Assembly: GCA_030762895.1 (NCBI GenBank)
Contig: CM061069.1
Location: 25,353,404-25,417,403 of the forward strand
DNA length: 64,000 bases
DNA from: Sophora flavescens
Taxonomy: Eukaryota > Streptophyta > Magnoliopsida > Fabales > Fabaceae
Direction of reading: 5' to 3'
The position numbers and the translations under genes were made by a program. Shown here piece after piece: positions 22,470 to 35,000 of this stretch (position 1 is its first letter; each line of letters begins with the position of its first letter). The notes under the pieces are model-generated. The model was given only the letters and a program-made list of their open reading frames with translations. It was not told the DNA's origin and did no database searches.

Positions 22470-25400
22470 ATGGATTTGGAAGAGGATCAGGAGTATGATC
22501 AGCAAATGATGGAGGAGGAAGACGATGAGGATGAGATCACTCAGGAGGATGCGTGGGCTGTCATCTCTGCCTATTTCGAAGAGAAGGGCCTGGTTCGCCA
22601 GCAGCTAGATTCGTTCGATGAGTTCATTCAGAATACCATGCAGGAAATAGTTGATGAGTCTGCTGACATTGAAATCCGACCAGAGTCCCAGCATAATCCT
22701 GGTCACCAGCCCGATTTTGCTGAGGTGTGTATAAGTAGTAATTAAGGACTGTATTAGCTTCTTGTTTGCACTTTGTAGTTAGTTGTTGTGCTGGTTTAGT
22801 AATGATAATTGGGTCTGTTGGTAGACTATCTACAAGATCAGCTTTGGCCAGATTTACTTGAGTAAGCCCATGATGACCGAGTCTGATGGAGAAACCGCAA
22901 CCTTATTTCCCAAGGCAGCTAGGTTAAGGAATCTTACTTACTCAGCTCCTTTGTATGTCGATGTCACTAAGAGGGTCATCAAGAAAGGGCATGATGGTGA
23001 AGAGGTCACCGAGACCCAAGATTTCACCAAAGTTTTCATTGGCAAGGTCTGTGTGCCTCAGTTAGATATTCTACTTCTACATGAATTTTGGGATTCACTG
23101 CTTAACCACTACTGAATTCTGTGTTGCATTTTTATTAGGTTCCTATCATGCTTCGCTCTAGTTATTGCACACTTTACCAGAACTCGGAGAAGGATTTGAC
23201 TGAGCTCGGAGAGTGTCCATATGATCAAGGTGGATATTTCATAATTAATGGGAGTGAAAAGGTTCTGATTGCTCAGGAAAAGATGAGCACCAATCATGTC
23301 TATGTGTTCAAGAAGAGACAGCCTAATAAGTATGCTTATGTGGCTGAAGTTCGCTCCATGGCAGAGTCCCAGAACAGACCGCCCAGTACCATGTTTGTGC
23401 GCATGCTCTCTCGAACTAGTTCCAAAGGGGTAATGCAAATTGTTGCAATTGTTTTTTACACATTCAGGACAGCAAATCACATTTTGGCTCATGGTTAGAT
23501 AGATGTCTAAGCAATGTTGCCTTTTTACTCCTTCAGGGTTCTTCAGGACAATATATACGTGCTACTCTTCCATACATTCGAACTGAAATTCCTATCATCA
23601 TTGTGTTTCGAGCATTGGGGTTTGTTGCTGACAAAGACATACTCGAACATATATGCTACGACTTCTCAGACACTCAAATGATGGAGTTACTTCGTCCATC
23701 CTTGGAAGAAGCATTTGTGATTCAAAATCAACAGGTGGGTTCTGTTGTTGTTGTATATATTATTTGCTTACCGCCATGGTGATCCTTGCTTAGCTAGAAT
23801 TTGTAGTAATTTCGAGTGAGATCATTGACCATCCCAGACCATCTTATTCTCCGACCCATTTCCCTGTTCGGAGATTGGAATAGTCTGTTTTTTTCTGTAT
23901 TGCATATTCTTTGTAACCTAGCTTAATGAAGTTTTCTGTCTGCATATTTCGAATTAAGTTATTTCTTATCTTATAATGTAATATACTCTATCTTGCTGCA
24001 TTCCTCTTCCATATGGTATTATCTGATTTTGCTGTTGAATGTTCATTACTTTTTAATCTGAGATGATGCAAGACTGCTATTATTAGTGAAATATTTTATT
24101 ATCCGATACATGGTTTTCTTGACCTCTTGACCTTCTGTGTATTTGGTATTTGGGTTTATTTTAATTTATTATATGTTCATCTCCTCTGCAGGTTGCACTT
24201 GACTATATTGGGAAAAGAGGAGCAACTGTAGGTGTAACCAAGGAAAAGAGAATTAAGTAAGTTTGATTTTTATAAAGCCAGAGGTTGACTTGTGTGCACG
24301 CTTTATGGTTACACTTGTGTCATAATCTGCAGGTATGCTAAGGAGATCCTTCAAAAGGAGATGCTTCCTCATGTTGGTGTTGGAGAATATTGTGAGACAA
24401 AGAAAGCATACTATTTTGGGTAAGTTTGTTACTTGTCAGATCGACTTTTCATTTTGATGAATTTGTAAGAATTTACGTTTGTCATTGTCTTACAGATATA
24501 TCATTCACCGGCTACTTCTATGTGCACTTGGGCGGAGGGCTGAAGATGATAGGGATCACTATGGCAACAAGAGACTGGACCTGGCAGGCCCTTTACTTGG
24601 CGGTCTCTTTAGAATGGTTTGTTTTTCAAGTAATTGATGTTGCCTAAGTTTACTTGTCTTGTTATATTGTAATTTTATGTTTCTCAATTCCTGGTTACTA
24701 TAACTTGTGATGCAGCTATTCAGAAAGCTAACTAGAGATGTCAGGGCTTATGTACAGAAGGTTTGTTCTAGCTTTAATGTACATCTGTTGCAATATTCAT
24801 TTTGCATTTGCCAATGCCCTTCTTTTGCATGAATGGTGCAGTGTGTTGATAATGGGAAAGATGTTAACCTGCAATTTGCTATAAAAGCCAAAACCATCAC
24901 AAGTGGACTTAAATACTCACTTGCTACTGGTAATTGGGGGCAAGCAAATGCTGCGGGTACACGAGCTGGCGTGTCACAGGTTTGAATATGAATTATTGCA
25001 TTATTTTATGATTCAAGAGTCTTGCTGTGTCTTTGATAAAGAAATAACATTTTTTGTTCTTCTGCTCTAGGTGTTAAATCGTTTAACTTATGCATCTACA
25101 TTGTCTCATCTGCGAAGACTTAATTCTCCGATAGGGCGTGAAGGTAATTATTTGGGAATCCAAGAATGATCTAGCCTTCAATTTTCCCCTCCCCCATTGA
25201 GCACTACATACATAAAATAACGCCATTAATGCAATATGGTAATATGCTCTCAGTTATTTCTGTGTCTAAGTTGTCATTTTTATTGTTTTCTCAATCCTTT
25301 TTTATTTCAGGGAAGTTGGCGAAACCAAGACAGCTGCATAATTCACAGTGGGGAATGATGTGTCCAGCAGAAACACCTGAAGGACAAGTGAGTATTTTGC

Positions 25401-28400
25401 ATTCCAATTTTACTCCTACATGACCACTTGTTATGAGGAACTCATCTTTGTCTGTGGTATTCATGGGTGTGATTGGGCTATTGTATAGGCCTGTGGATTG
25501 GTGAAGAATCTGGCATTGATGGTTTACATAACAGTTGGTTCAGCAGCATATCCTATTCTGGAGTTTTTGGAAGAATGGGGCACGGAGAATTTTGAGGTGC
25601 TTATGGTTTTCCTGCATAAAGAATTTGTTTCTTTGTGTATGGCCTCTGTTCAAATTTGTTTGTTTTCCCTCCTTGTAGGAAATTTCTCCTGCAGTTATTC
25701 CTCAAGCTACAAAAATTTTTGTAAATGGTTGCTGGGTGGGTATCCACCGTGATCCTGATATGTTGGTGAGAACATTGAGAAAGCTGAGGCGTCGGGTAAC
25801 TATCATTTTCTAATTTTGTTTGACAGCCTAAAAGTTTGAATGAAACTGTTTGCACCACACCCCCCCCCCCCCCCCCCCCAAATGTCATAAAATACCATGT
25901 AATCATTGGAAGCTGATGTTGCAATTTTTACTTGTTTGTTTGCCATCCTTTCTAGCAGGATGAATGATATTTGGTATTTATCAGTACAACTTTTTAGGTG
26001 AGATATTTGATATTTGAAGTTGGAGATAATTCTTGCATGGATGATGGGTGAACTATTTTCACAGATAAGATAAAATGATAATGAGAACTGAATAGATCTT
26101 TGAACCAAAAGTTAGAAGTGTTAATATCCTTTTTGTTTTTCTTTTTGGTCCAACATTTTTGTACCAAGAAGGCAAGATTTGGTTGCTTATTTTGAAATCC
26201 AACACTTATGTTTGTAAGAGTATGCGTTTTATTAATTTAATAGAGGAGGCCATACCATGGTCAGTTTTTCAAATTGTTGCTTTAGATCGCCTTCTTTATT
26301 GACCCATCTAAATGATAGCATTTATTTATTTGTTTTATATTTGGATTTGATTGATTAAATTGTTTAGACGTTACAGAATATGTTTTATTTGTGGTGCTGA
26401 TAACTCTTCATGTGGTGCAGGTTGATGTTAATACTGAAGTTGGGGTTGTCAGAGATATCCGTCTTAAAGAATTGCGCATATATACAGATTATGGTCGCTG
26501 CAGTCGTCCTTTATTCATTGTTGATAAGCAAAGGCTTCTTATAAAGAAGAAGGATATTCATGCTTTGCAACAGAGGGTGAGCCAGTAGAAGCTGCTGCTG
26601 CAGCGTATCTTGGGAGCTGATATAGTTTCTGTAATTACTGAACTTGTTATTCAATATTTTTTTCAGGAATCCCCAGAAGAGGGTGGATGGCATGATCTTG
26701 TGTCCAAGGGCTTTATAGAATATATTGACACAGAAGAAGAAGAAACTACTATGATTTCCATGACAATAAATGTTAGTATGATGATTCTGGTTTGAAAAGT
26801 GTCTACCCATTATATATAAGTTCATTAGTGCAAATTATGATAGTATCTAGCAATAAGGAAAGTGATTGTTGAAAAAATGTTACAGGATCTTGTACAAGCG
26901 AGGCTAAATCCAGAGGATGCTTATTCTGATACCTACACTCATTGTGAAATCCACCCATCACTGATTTTGGGTGTATGTGCTTCTATTATACCATTTCCTG
27001 ACCACAATCAGGTAAATATGGTATTTTCTGTGTACTCAGTTTGATTAATACATGTTGTTCATTTCACTTACCTTTGACTGGTGCAATCAGTCCCCCCGTA
27101 ACACATATCAGTCTGCAATGGGAAAACAAGCAATGGGAATATATGTCACCAACTACCAGTTCCGAATGGTACTTTTTACATGTTTTTATCATTAACGTGT
27201 GCCTGGTCTTCCGTTTTGTATATTATACATGATACTGACTGCTATTAAATGATGGTTTTCCTCTATTACTTAGGATACCTTGGCCTATGTACTTTATTAT
27301 CCTCAAAAGCCACTGGTCACTACAAGAGCCATGGAGCATCTCCATTTTCGGCAACTCCCAGCTGGAATTGTAAATTCTTGCCTAATTTATTCATATCATT
27401 TTGCATTCTTTTTATAGTTAAGTCTCCTAATATGTTTCCCTGTTGTTTCTTAGAATGCCATTGTGGCCATTGCCTGTTATTCTGGTTATAATCAAGAAGA
27501 TTCTGTCATCATGAACCAATCGTCTATTGACCGTGGATTCTTTCGGTCTCTATTTTTCCGTTCATATAGGTGCGTGTGCTGCCCAAATTTTAATTATAAT
27601 TAGAAATTCACTCTTTTTAATTGGTGTGCTTGTCACTTTTAACTTTTTATGATATGTTGCATTGTTAACTGCTACAGAGATGAAGAGAAGAAGATGGGAA
27701 CACTTGTCAAAGAAGATTTCGGTCGTCCAGATAGAGCTAACACCATGGTGGGAATTTTGGCTTTGTTAGTGCATGTTTGTTCTTACTTTGCAGTTTTGTT
27801 CCACCAAAAAAGAATATCGGTTTTTGCTATTTGTGGGACATTTAACCCAAGGTCCATTTTGCAGGGTATGAGGCATGGTTCTTATGATAAGCTGGATGAT
27901 GATGGTCTTGCACCACCAGTAAGTATATTTGGATTTATGCTTTGACAACATCCTTATCTGCCTGTCCGAAAATGAAATTTCTATAAACTAAAATAATCCA
28001 TTACCATGTAATAGGGTACAAGAGTATCTGGTGAGGATGTTATCATCGGAAAGACCACTCCAATATCTCAGGAAGAGGCACAGGGACAAGCTTTACGTTA
28101 CACAAGACGTGATCACAGCATAAGCTTACGCCATAGTGAAACTGGAATTGTTGATCAAGTAAGTTTATCATAATTGTTTACTTTCATGTGTTACTAATTG
28201 AGTTTGAGCCTATGTCATGAAAGCTTAATGAGTGCAGGGTTTTAATTGTAAAATAAGGAGTTGCTTAACTAAAATAAAATGTCTACATCTGAATTCAGAG
28301 CATATTAATATACCAAAATCCTGAATATCTTAGTGTTGCTTTTTTATTTTTTTATTGATGGATTTGTATGTTACCTATTTTCTAGGTTCTGCTGACAACA

Positions 28401-29238
28401 AATGCTGATGGGTTGAGATTTGTGAAAGTAAGGGTGAGATCTGTCCGGATACCACAGATTGGTGACAAATTTAGTAGTAGACATGGTCAGAAGGGGACAG
28501 TTGGTATGACATATACTCAAGAAGACATGCCCTGGACTGTGGAAGGCACCACGCCTGATATTATTGTCAATCCACATGCTATTCCTTCTCGAATGACAAT
28601 TGGTCAGCTTATTGAGTGTATCATGGGGAAAGTAGCAGCTCACATGGGAAAAGAAGGAGATGCGACTCCTTTTACAGATGTTACTGTGAGTAGCATTCTC
28701 TCATCCAGTTTTCTTTCTTGTAACAAAGTAATCCCAAATTAAAAGCCCTAACGATAAAATAAAATCCCTAATTATATAATAAATTAAATAACCCAATCTA
28801 TGTCAAACAAGCTTTCTCAAAGTCTAGCTTAAAGATGTGACCCTGTATTCTGTGGGATCTAATATCATCCACCAGGAATGCTACTCACAGGAACAAGATA
28901 GATAAAGTAGAGGTCTGGCAAAATTCAATTTTACCATTATGAAAGAACAGCAAACACCCTAAGGTGGTCAACAATTTTGAAAGAAACTAAAACTTAAGTC
29001 ATCAGGACCAGGCACTTTGTCTTTCCCCAACTAAAACTTAAGCCCTACGAATTTCCTCCTCAAAAAAGCCTTTCCAATCAACAGGTCTTATCCCGAGTTG
29101 TGGGACACAATTAAATAGTTGTCAGAAATTGGAGCTGCTTATATAAATAAAACTAATTCTAGCTGCTCCTATTGGATCTTGTTATTACCCATCCAGTTAC
29201 TCCGGAAGAACTGATTGACTAATGACTATCTGCTCTAG

Positions 29239-29274
<36 letters not shown>

Positions 29275-30217
29275 TGGAGGAGCTGTCATGAACTTAAAAA
29301 ATCTCTGCCCAGAACTAAGCAATATGCTATTCAATATTTAACTATGAACATATTCTTGTAGTTTATCTGAGACCAAAGGGCAAGTGTATGTTGTGGTGGA
29401 TAACTATATCTCTTTAATAAAAGTTTAGTTACAATAATTCATCTACTTTACCTGTCAGAAAATATCATGGTGCAATTTTCGTTGTGGGGTTATATCTCAA
29501 TATATCTTAAAAGTGATTGGTTTTTCTGGTTGAGTTTACAATTCTCAATTTTTTTATTATTAATGTAATCCAGGTGGATAATATCAGCAAAGCTCTCCAC
29601 AAATGTGGATATCAAATGCGTGGTTTTGAGACCATGTACAATGGTCATACAGGGAGGCGTCTCAGTGCCATGATTTTCCTTGGCCCTACCTATTACCAGA
29701 GACTGAAGCATATGGTTGATGACAAGATCCATTCACGTGGAAGAGGTCCTGTGCAGATCCTCACCAGGCAACCTGCTGAGGGACGCTCACGTGATGGAGG
29801 TCTTCGATTTGGAGAGATGGAACGAGACTGCATGATAGCCCATGGAGCTGCTCATTTCCTTAAGGAGAGATTATTTGATCAAAGTGATGCATATAGGGTC
29901 CATGTGTGTGAGCGTTGCGGGTTGATAGCTATTGCAAATCTCAAAAAGAATTCTTTTGAATGCAGGGGGTGCAAGAATAAAACTGACATTGTTCAGGTGA
30001 ATGATCTTTTATCTTCTCTGGTAGTATAGTCCGCAAGTCCAAGGTTTTCCCTGTGCTTTTCTTAACGTCATGTTTTGGCTTTTGATTGTCTATGCAGGTT
30101 TACATTCCATATGCTTGTAAGCTTCTCTTCCAAGAGCTTATGGCTATGGCTATTGCTCCAAGAATGCTAACAAAGGAGGTCAAAGCTATAAAAAACCAAA
30201 AGAAGAAAGGAGCTTGA
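22470..30217 (+). CDS. RPB2: RNA polymerase II second-largest subunit RPB2, complete, 25 coding exons
   Basis: Exons: 22470-22724, 22825-23046, 23139-23429, 23537-23734, 24192-24256, 24333-24419, 24496-24616, 24716-24760, 24842-24979, 25071-25143, 25311-25387, 25489-25596, 25679-25795, 26421-26576, 26667-26771, 26886-27011, 27091-27168, 27274-27369, 27454-27569, 27678-27747, 27865-27918, 28015-28158, 28386-28685, 29574-29996, 30098-30217. All introns are GT-AG and all phases join, giving 3,585 nt and 1,194 residues (plant RPB2 is about 1,190). Landmarks: acidic N-terminus, then ITQEDAWAVISAYFEEKGLV; NQEDSVIMN at 799-807 beside the active centre; GDKFSSRHGQKG at 940-951 (hybrid binding); zinc-binding Cys at 1126, 1129, 1144 and 1147 in the clamp. 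The product joins RPB1 in nuclear Pol II to transcribe mRNA genes. The Lys-rich C-terminus (IKNQKKKGA) ends the protein. No stops or frameshifts: a functional gene. Confidence 0.97.
25860..25879. repeat. Poly(C) tract in an RPB2 intron
   Basis: A run of about 20 C lies in the 625-bp intron between coding exons 13 and 14. Runs of this length are unusual in an AT-rich plant intron and are prone to sequencing or replication slippage. Confidence 0.9.
29239..29272. repeat. (AT)n microsatellite in an RPB2 intron
   Basis: About 17 AT repeats in the 888-bp intron between coding exons 23 and 24. A length-variable marker is likely. Confidence 0.9.
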
Positions 30218-31204
30218 TTTATATACTTGTTTGAGTAAATTCCCTCTCAGGGATATAGAACATGCACGGTATCCAAAGATGTATGAAGTTGATTTTTATA
30301 TCCTTTCAAGTGTTTGGAAGGCACAAAAGGAGTACTTTGGTTGGTACTCCTTTCAAGTGTTTGGAAGTCACAAAGGGGTTGGTGCAGGCCTGCTGTGCAT
30401 TGGCTTTTAGTTTTTCTCTATTCAAGGGTGATCGTCTCCTAGCAACTAACATTTTATAGAGCATTGTATACATAATTCAAGTTGTTTCTGAATCACGAAA
30501 CCCGAGAGCAAGAGCCTGTTTCTTATTTACTAATCAGAGATAGTTTGGCGGAAGTTTCTGACACGCCATTTTAATGTGCACAATCAAAAAGTTAAGCAAT
30601 CAATGCAAATATCTTTTTTTTTTTGTAACAGAGACTGACTGGCTTCTGGTAGATAGTGTTTCCAAATGATTATATGCAGTTTGAATTTGTTTCATTGAAG
30701 TTTGTAGTACTCCACATAAACGGAGACACTAGTAATTTCATCAATTGTATCTAATATGCTCAGTGAAATGGTTGTACAATTTAATGGAGTTGGATAATTT
30801 GAGTTTTGAAAGTAACGTAGGTGCACATTACTCATTTACTCCTGACTCTAATGCGCTTTTGTTCAACAGTAGGTAGTTTTCCATACCCGGTATCCTTGCT
30901 AATTCAAACCGGCTCTAATAGCCCAGATTTCAGATGGAGTGTTTTTGGAGATGAAAATCCTAAAAGCCAATAGATTTTAGTTAATTATACGTAAATCTAG
31001 CCTCAAAAAGTTTGTTTAGTAATATTTTTTATATGGAGTTGACCATATTTTTTTCAATACAAAAAAGTTTAACGTGAGAGAAAGTTCTCTCCATTTTAAA
31101 GTCATGACAGATAGGAGGGATGAATTTCATGCTTAAATTTAGAAAACGACTCAACAAATCTTGCATTCATTTGAAAACGTGAATTTTGGGGATTATCATT
31201 TTTA
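30218..31204. other. RPB2 3' region, no gene
   Basis: AT-rich sequence after the RPB2 stop. It includes a direct repeat around 30300-30375 (CCTTTCAAGTGTTTGGAAG twice), probably in the 3' UTR. No coding signal on either strand. Confidence 0.6.
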
Positions 31205-31412
31205 AGAGGGGGAGTGCTCCTAAACCCATTAGGACTCCTGGGTTTTGAAACCCATGCCTCACGGACCAATCAATGATTGACAAGTAGATTTTAGAGATAT
31301 ATTCTCTTCTTTATTATTTTGGCATGTAAGTTTTCAATATTGCAATCAAGTCCCTATTAATTATTTTTACAGGTTTATTAATTTCACTATACCAAACTAT
31401 TGCCCTTTATCT
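31205..31412. repeat. Dispersed repeat with partners beyond EMG1
   Basis: 31205-31373 matches 52215-52420 in inverted orientation (shared words include CCATTAGGACTCCT, GGTTTTGAAACCCAT and ACCAATCAATGATTG). The adjoining 31375-31412 matches 53368-53405 in direct orientation (CACTATACCAAACTATTGCCC). It is non-coding. The partners lie 20-22 kb away on the other side of EMG1. Confidence 0.65.
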
Positions 31413-32026
31413 AAGAAATTTGTGGAGATGGTGGCATTCTGATTACATGCGAGGTGGGTAAGTAAATTAATATTTGAGGTTGGAACCCTCGTGAAAGGAA
31501 TAAAAATTTGGAGAAAACTTTTATGCTTGGTGGAGGCACCTTTACCCATACCACCTATGTGTCGCCATATAACACAAATTACCATAGAGAAATATCAAAT
31601 ATGTAGGCTCCAACTTGTTACTGTCTACCAATGCTTGGTCCCTACCATGTGTAGGACTCTTATCCCTATCTCATTGCCTTTTATATATACCACAGGAGTT
31701 TCATCACATCACCCTTGTTTATGCCCCTTTAAACTTGCAAAAGGGGCTTTAGTGAAACTCATAATAGGTGAAGTACATTTATCACCTTTTGTATATTGTT
31801 CTTTCCTTCGATAAAACAGATAGGTCTTATTAAATAGAGAAAAGAAAAAGAAAATATTACGAATATTATATAATATCATGAGAACTTTTAATTCCATGAT
31901 TGAATCAGTGAAATTCACTTTCTAAGAATATTATTGAAGGGTGCCTATCAAACTAATAATGTATAAAAGAATAAAAAATGTACTGTTTTTTTGTGAACAT
32001 AAAAAAATGTACTTTAGATAACTTAA
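31413..32026. other. Intergenic or EMG1 3' region, no gene
   Basis: AT-rich. Open frames of up to 107 residues on both strands (31397-31918) have no family features and look random. The EMG1 3' UTR should end somewhere here, in a tail-to-tail arrangement with RPB2. Confidence 0.55.
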
Positions 32027-35000
32027 TTACAAAATCTTCCACTCTCTCTCTAATGCAATGCAGATCCGCCTAAGACAAGTCCCAGCACTCAATGGATAAC
32101 CTGAAACTACAGACACGCAAAACAAAGAAAATTAGAAATCAAATAATAATGCTTGAACTATGAGATTAACAAAATAATAATAGCAGAAGCAGAAAGTTAA
32201 TACCAAGGGTAACTAATAAACAACCATGCAATTGATAGCTTCTAGCAATTACGCAAAGCATTTATGCTAGCTCACATCAGGGAAGAGCTTTTTTTAACTA
32301 CAATATTCTTATAAAAGATCTCTCTATTTTATTTTACCATTGATGACACATCTCAAATCACAAGATGATGAAAAGATGAAAACATTTCAGATATGATTAT
32401 TTGGAAATATTTTCCCTATTAAAAGCCATTATGAAGAGCGAAAACAATTCTGTCAGAAAAGTGGAGAGAAACAGAAGGATGCGATCCCTCCGACTAAATG
32501 CACTCCGGAAATCAGGAATCAACATGAATTCTCTATCTTAAAATTAAGATCTATAAACCAATGATCATCCTTGAATCAATAAAGTGATCATATTTCTGAT
32601 TAAAGCTCCAAATTTCTGGGACTGATTCTGCACAATGTGGAATTACAAACTTTGGTTCTATACTTAACATGTAAAATATGTATTGGCAACTTAAATAGTG
32701 CAATCATGCATTGCTCAGTAAACTATAATCCAATCCATAAGATTAAGGTATAGTCAATTCAGATTTAGAAAGCTTTATCATGTTAACTGTATTAAGATTA
32801 CCCATTTGTACTCTCCTACTAAAATGTCTTCTTTCATCAAACAAAAGATTATTCAATATTTTATTATCAGAAATAAATGAAAAATCTATAATAATTTCAG
32901 TCATACTATCATCAGCAGTCAGCACTAGATTTTAACAGATTGAAAACACATTGAAATTATGGTTACTAGACTTCCATTGCAGCAAGACATGAAATTCTTC
33001 CATAAGTTCAATAGTTAGCAAAATTATGCATACGAATGATTCAGACCCCAAGGTATCATGAGGGGTAAGTCCTACGAAAGAGCAGCTAGTAAAAAAAGAA
33101 ATTTCTTTTTCAGTTCTGTACATAATTAATCACAATAGTACCTTTTTCCAACGTAAAGAGCTTTACAAGTTGCCTGTTATAGTTTGTGAGGTAAGTGTTT
33201 TATGGAAGCTGTACCTAGTCTGATGCGAACCAGTAACACACAACAATGAAACAGTAGCAAAATAGGGAGAAAACTGAGGTCTGTATGTATTATTTACTGA
33301 AAAGAAAGATTTACAGGAGAATAAACATTCCCTGCCACAGAGCAAGCTCCTATAGAGAGCTATTGCTCTCTATCCATAACTAACTTCTTAATTCTCAAAG
33401 ACACCTCACTCCTAGCTACCCTCCCTACTATATGGACGCACTACCTTTCTGTTACTTCCCCCCACTCACATATAATTTCTCTCTCTGCCAGCACACTACT
33501 TGCTAGCACCCCCTTTTTCTAAATCTTTTTTGTTCCTCCTAACATAAACCTTCCATTCCTTCGATCCACTCACTCCTTGATCCAGCAAGGGCATATTTGG
33601 GCCTCCTATGTTTCCTTGGGCCCTATCAATACCGGCTTCTTCAGCAGCAGCCTTGACCCCAAGGCTGAGTTTTGGGAATTGACTTAGGATAGTGAGTTCA
33701 TCTTCCCAAGTAGCTTCTTCGGTGGGTCTGCCCTGCCACTGGATTAACACCTGCTGCACATTCTCCCCTTTTTTTTGAATGCTTCGGGTGGCTAACACAG
33801 ATGCGGGTTCAGTAATTCCTGAAAAATCTCCATCCATTTCTATAGGCAGCTGCTCCTCAACGTGATAGTTGCCTATTGCCCTTTTAAGTAAGGACACATG
33901 AAACACAGGATGCACCCTTGATGTAGTAGGCAATTTCAGCTTATATGCTACTTCACCTATGCGTTCCAGCACTTGGTAGGGGCCATAATATCGTGCTGAC
34001 AGCTTAGTGTTGATTCTTACAGCCACTGAATTCTGCTTATGAGGCCACAGCTTTAAAAATACCCACTCTCCCACATTGAAAGTTTTTTTTTTCTCTTCAC
34101 AATCAGCCTGTGATTTCATTCTTCCCTGTGCTCTCTGCAAGTGATGCTTTAATTGCCTAAGAGCTTCATCTCTATCCAACAATTCCCTCTGAACCGCTTC
34201 TACCCGTGTCTCACCTTGCACATAACGAGTGAGAGTTGGGGGTTTCCTTCCATAGACTACCTCAAAGGGTGTGATCCCCGTAGTCTCATGGTAGGTGGTG
34301 TTGTACCAAAATTCAGCCCAGTGTAACCACAACAGCCATGTTCGAGGTTGATCAACAATGAAACACCTCAAAAATGTTTCAAGACACCTGTTCACCACTT
34401 CCGTTTGACCATCGGTCTCCGGATGGTATGCCGAACTCATTTTGAGTTGTGTTCCCTGAAGCTTGAACATCTCTTTCCAAAAATTGCTTACAAACACGGG
34501 GTCTCTATCACTGACAATGGCCTTGGGTATTCCATGTAAGCGAACGATCTCCTTGGTGAACAGTTCAGCAATTGTCCTAGCTGTATATGGATGTTTCAAT
34601 GGAATGAAATGGCCGTACTTGGACAACCTGTCCACCACTACAAAAATTGCTTCGAACCCTTTGGACTTCGGGAGTCCGGTGATGAAATCCATGGAAACTT
34701 CATCCCAAATCATTTCGGCGATAGATAATGGTTGAAGGAGCCCACCTGGAGAGGATGCCAAGTATTTTTGCCTTTGACAAGTGTCGCATTCCCTTACAAA
34801 AGCTTGGATCCTACCCTTCATTCCGACCCAATAAACATTGGCTGCAATCCTTCTATACGTTATGTAAAAACCCGAATGACCCCCTTGTGGAGTAGAGTGG
34901 AATTCCTGCAGCAATTTCGGAATCCAAGCTGAGTGGGCTGAAATCACCAATCTTCCCTTATATAGAAGAACCCCATTGTTGTAAGTGAAACCTAGTCGCA

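Noticed and set aside
31397..31918. Three open frames of 62-107 residues between RPB2 and EMG1
   Set aside because: They overlap on both strands, have no family features and are expected by chance in this composition.
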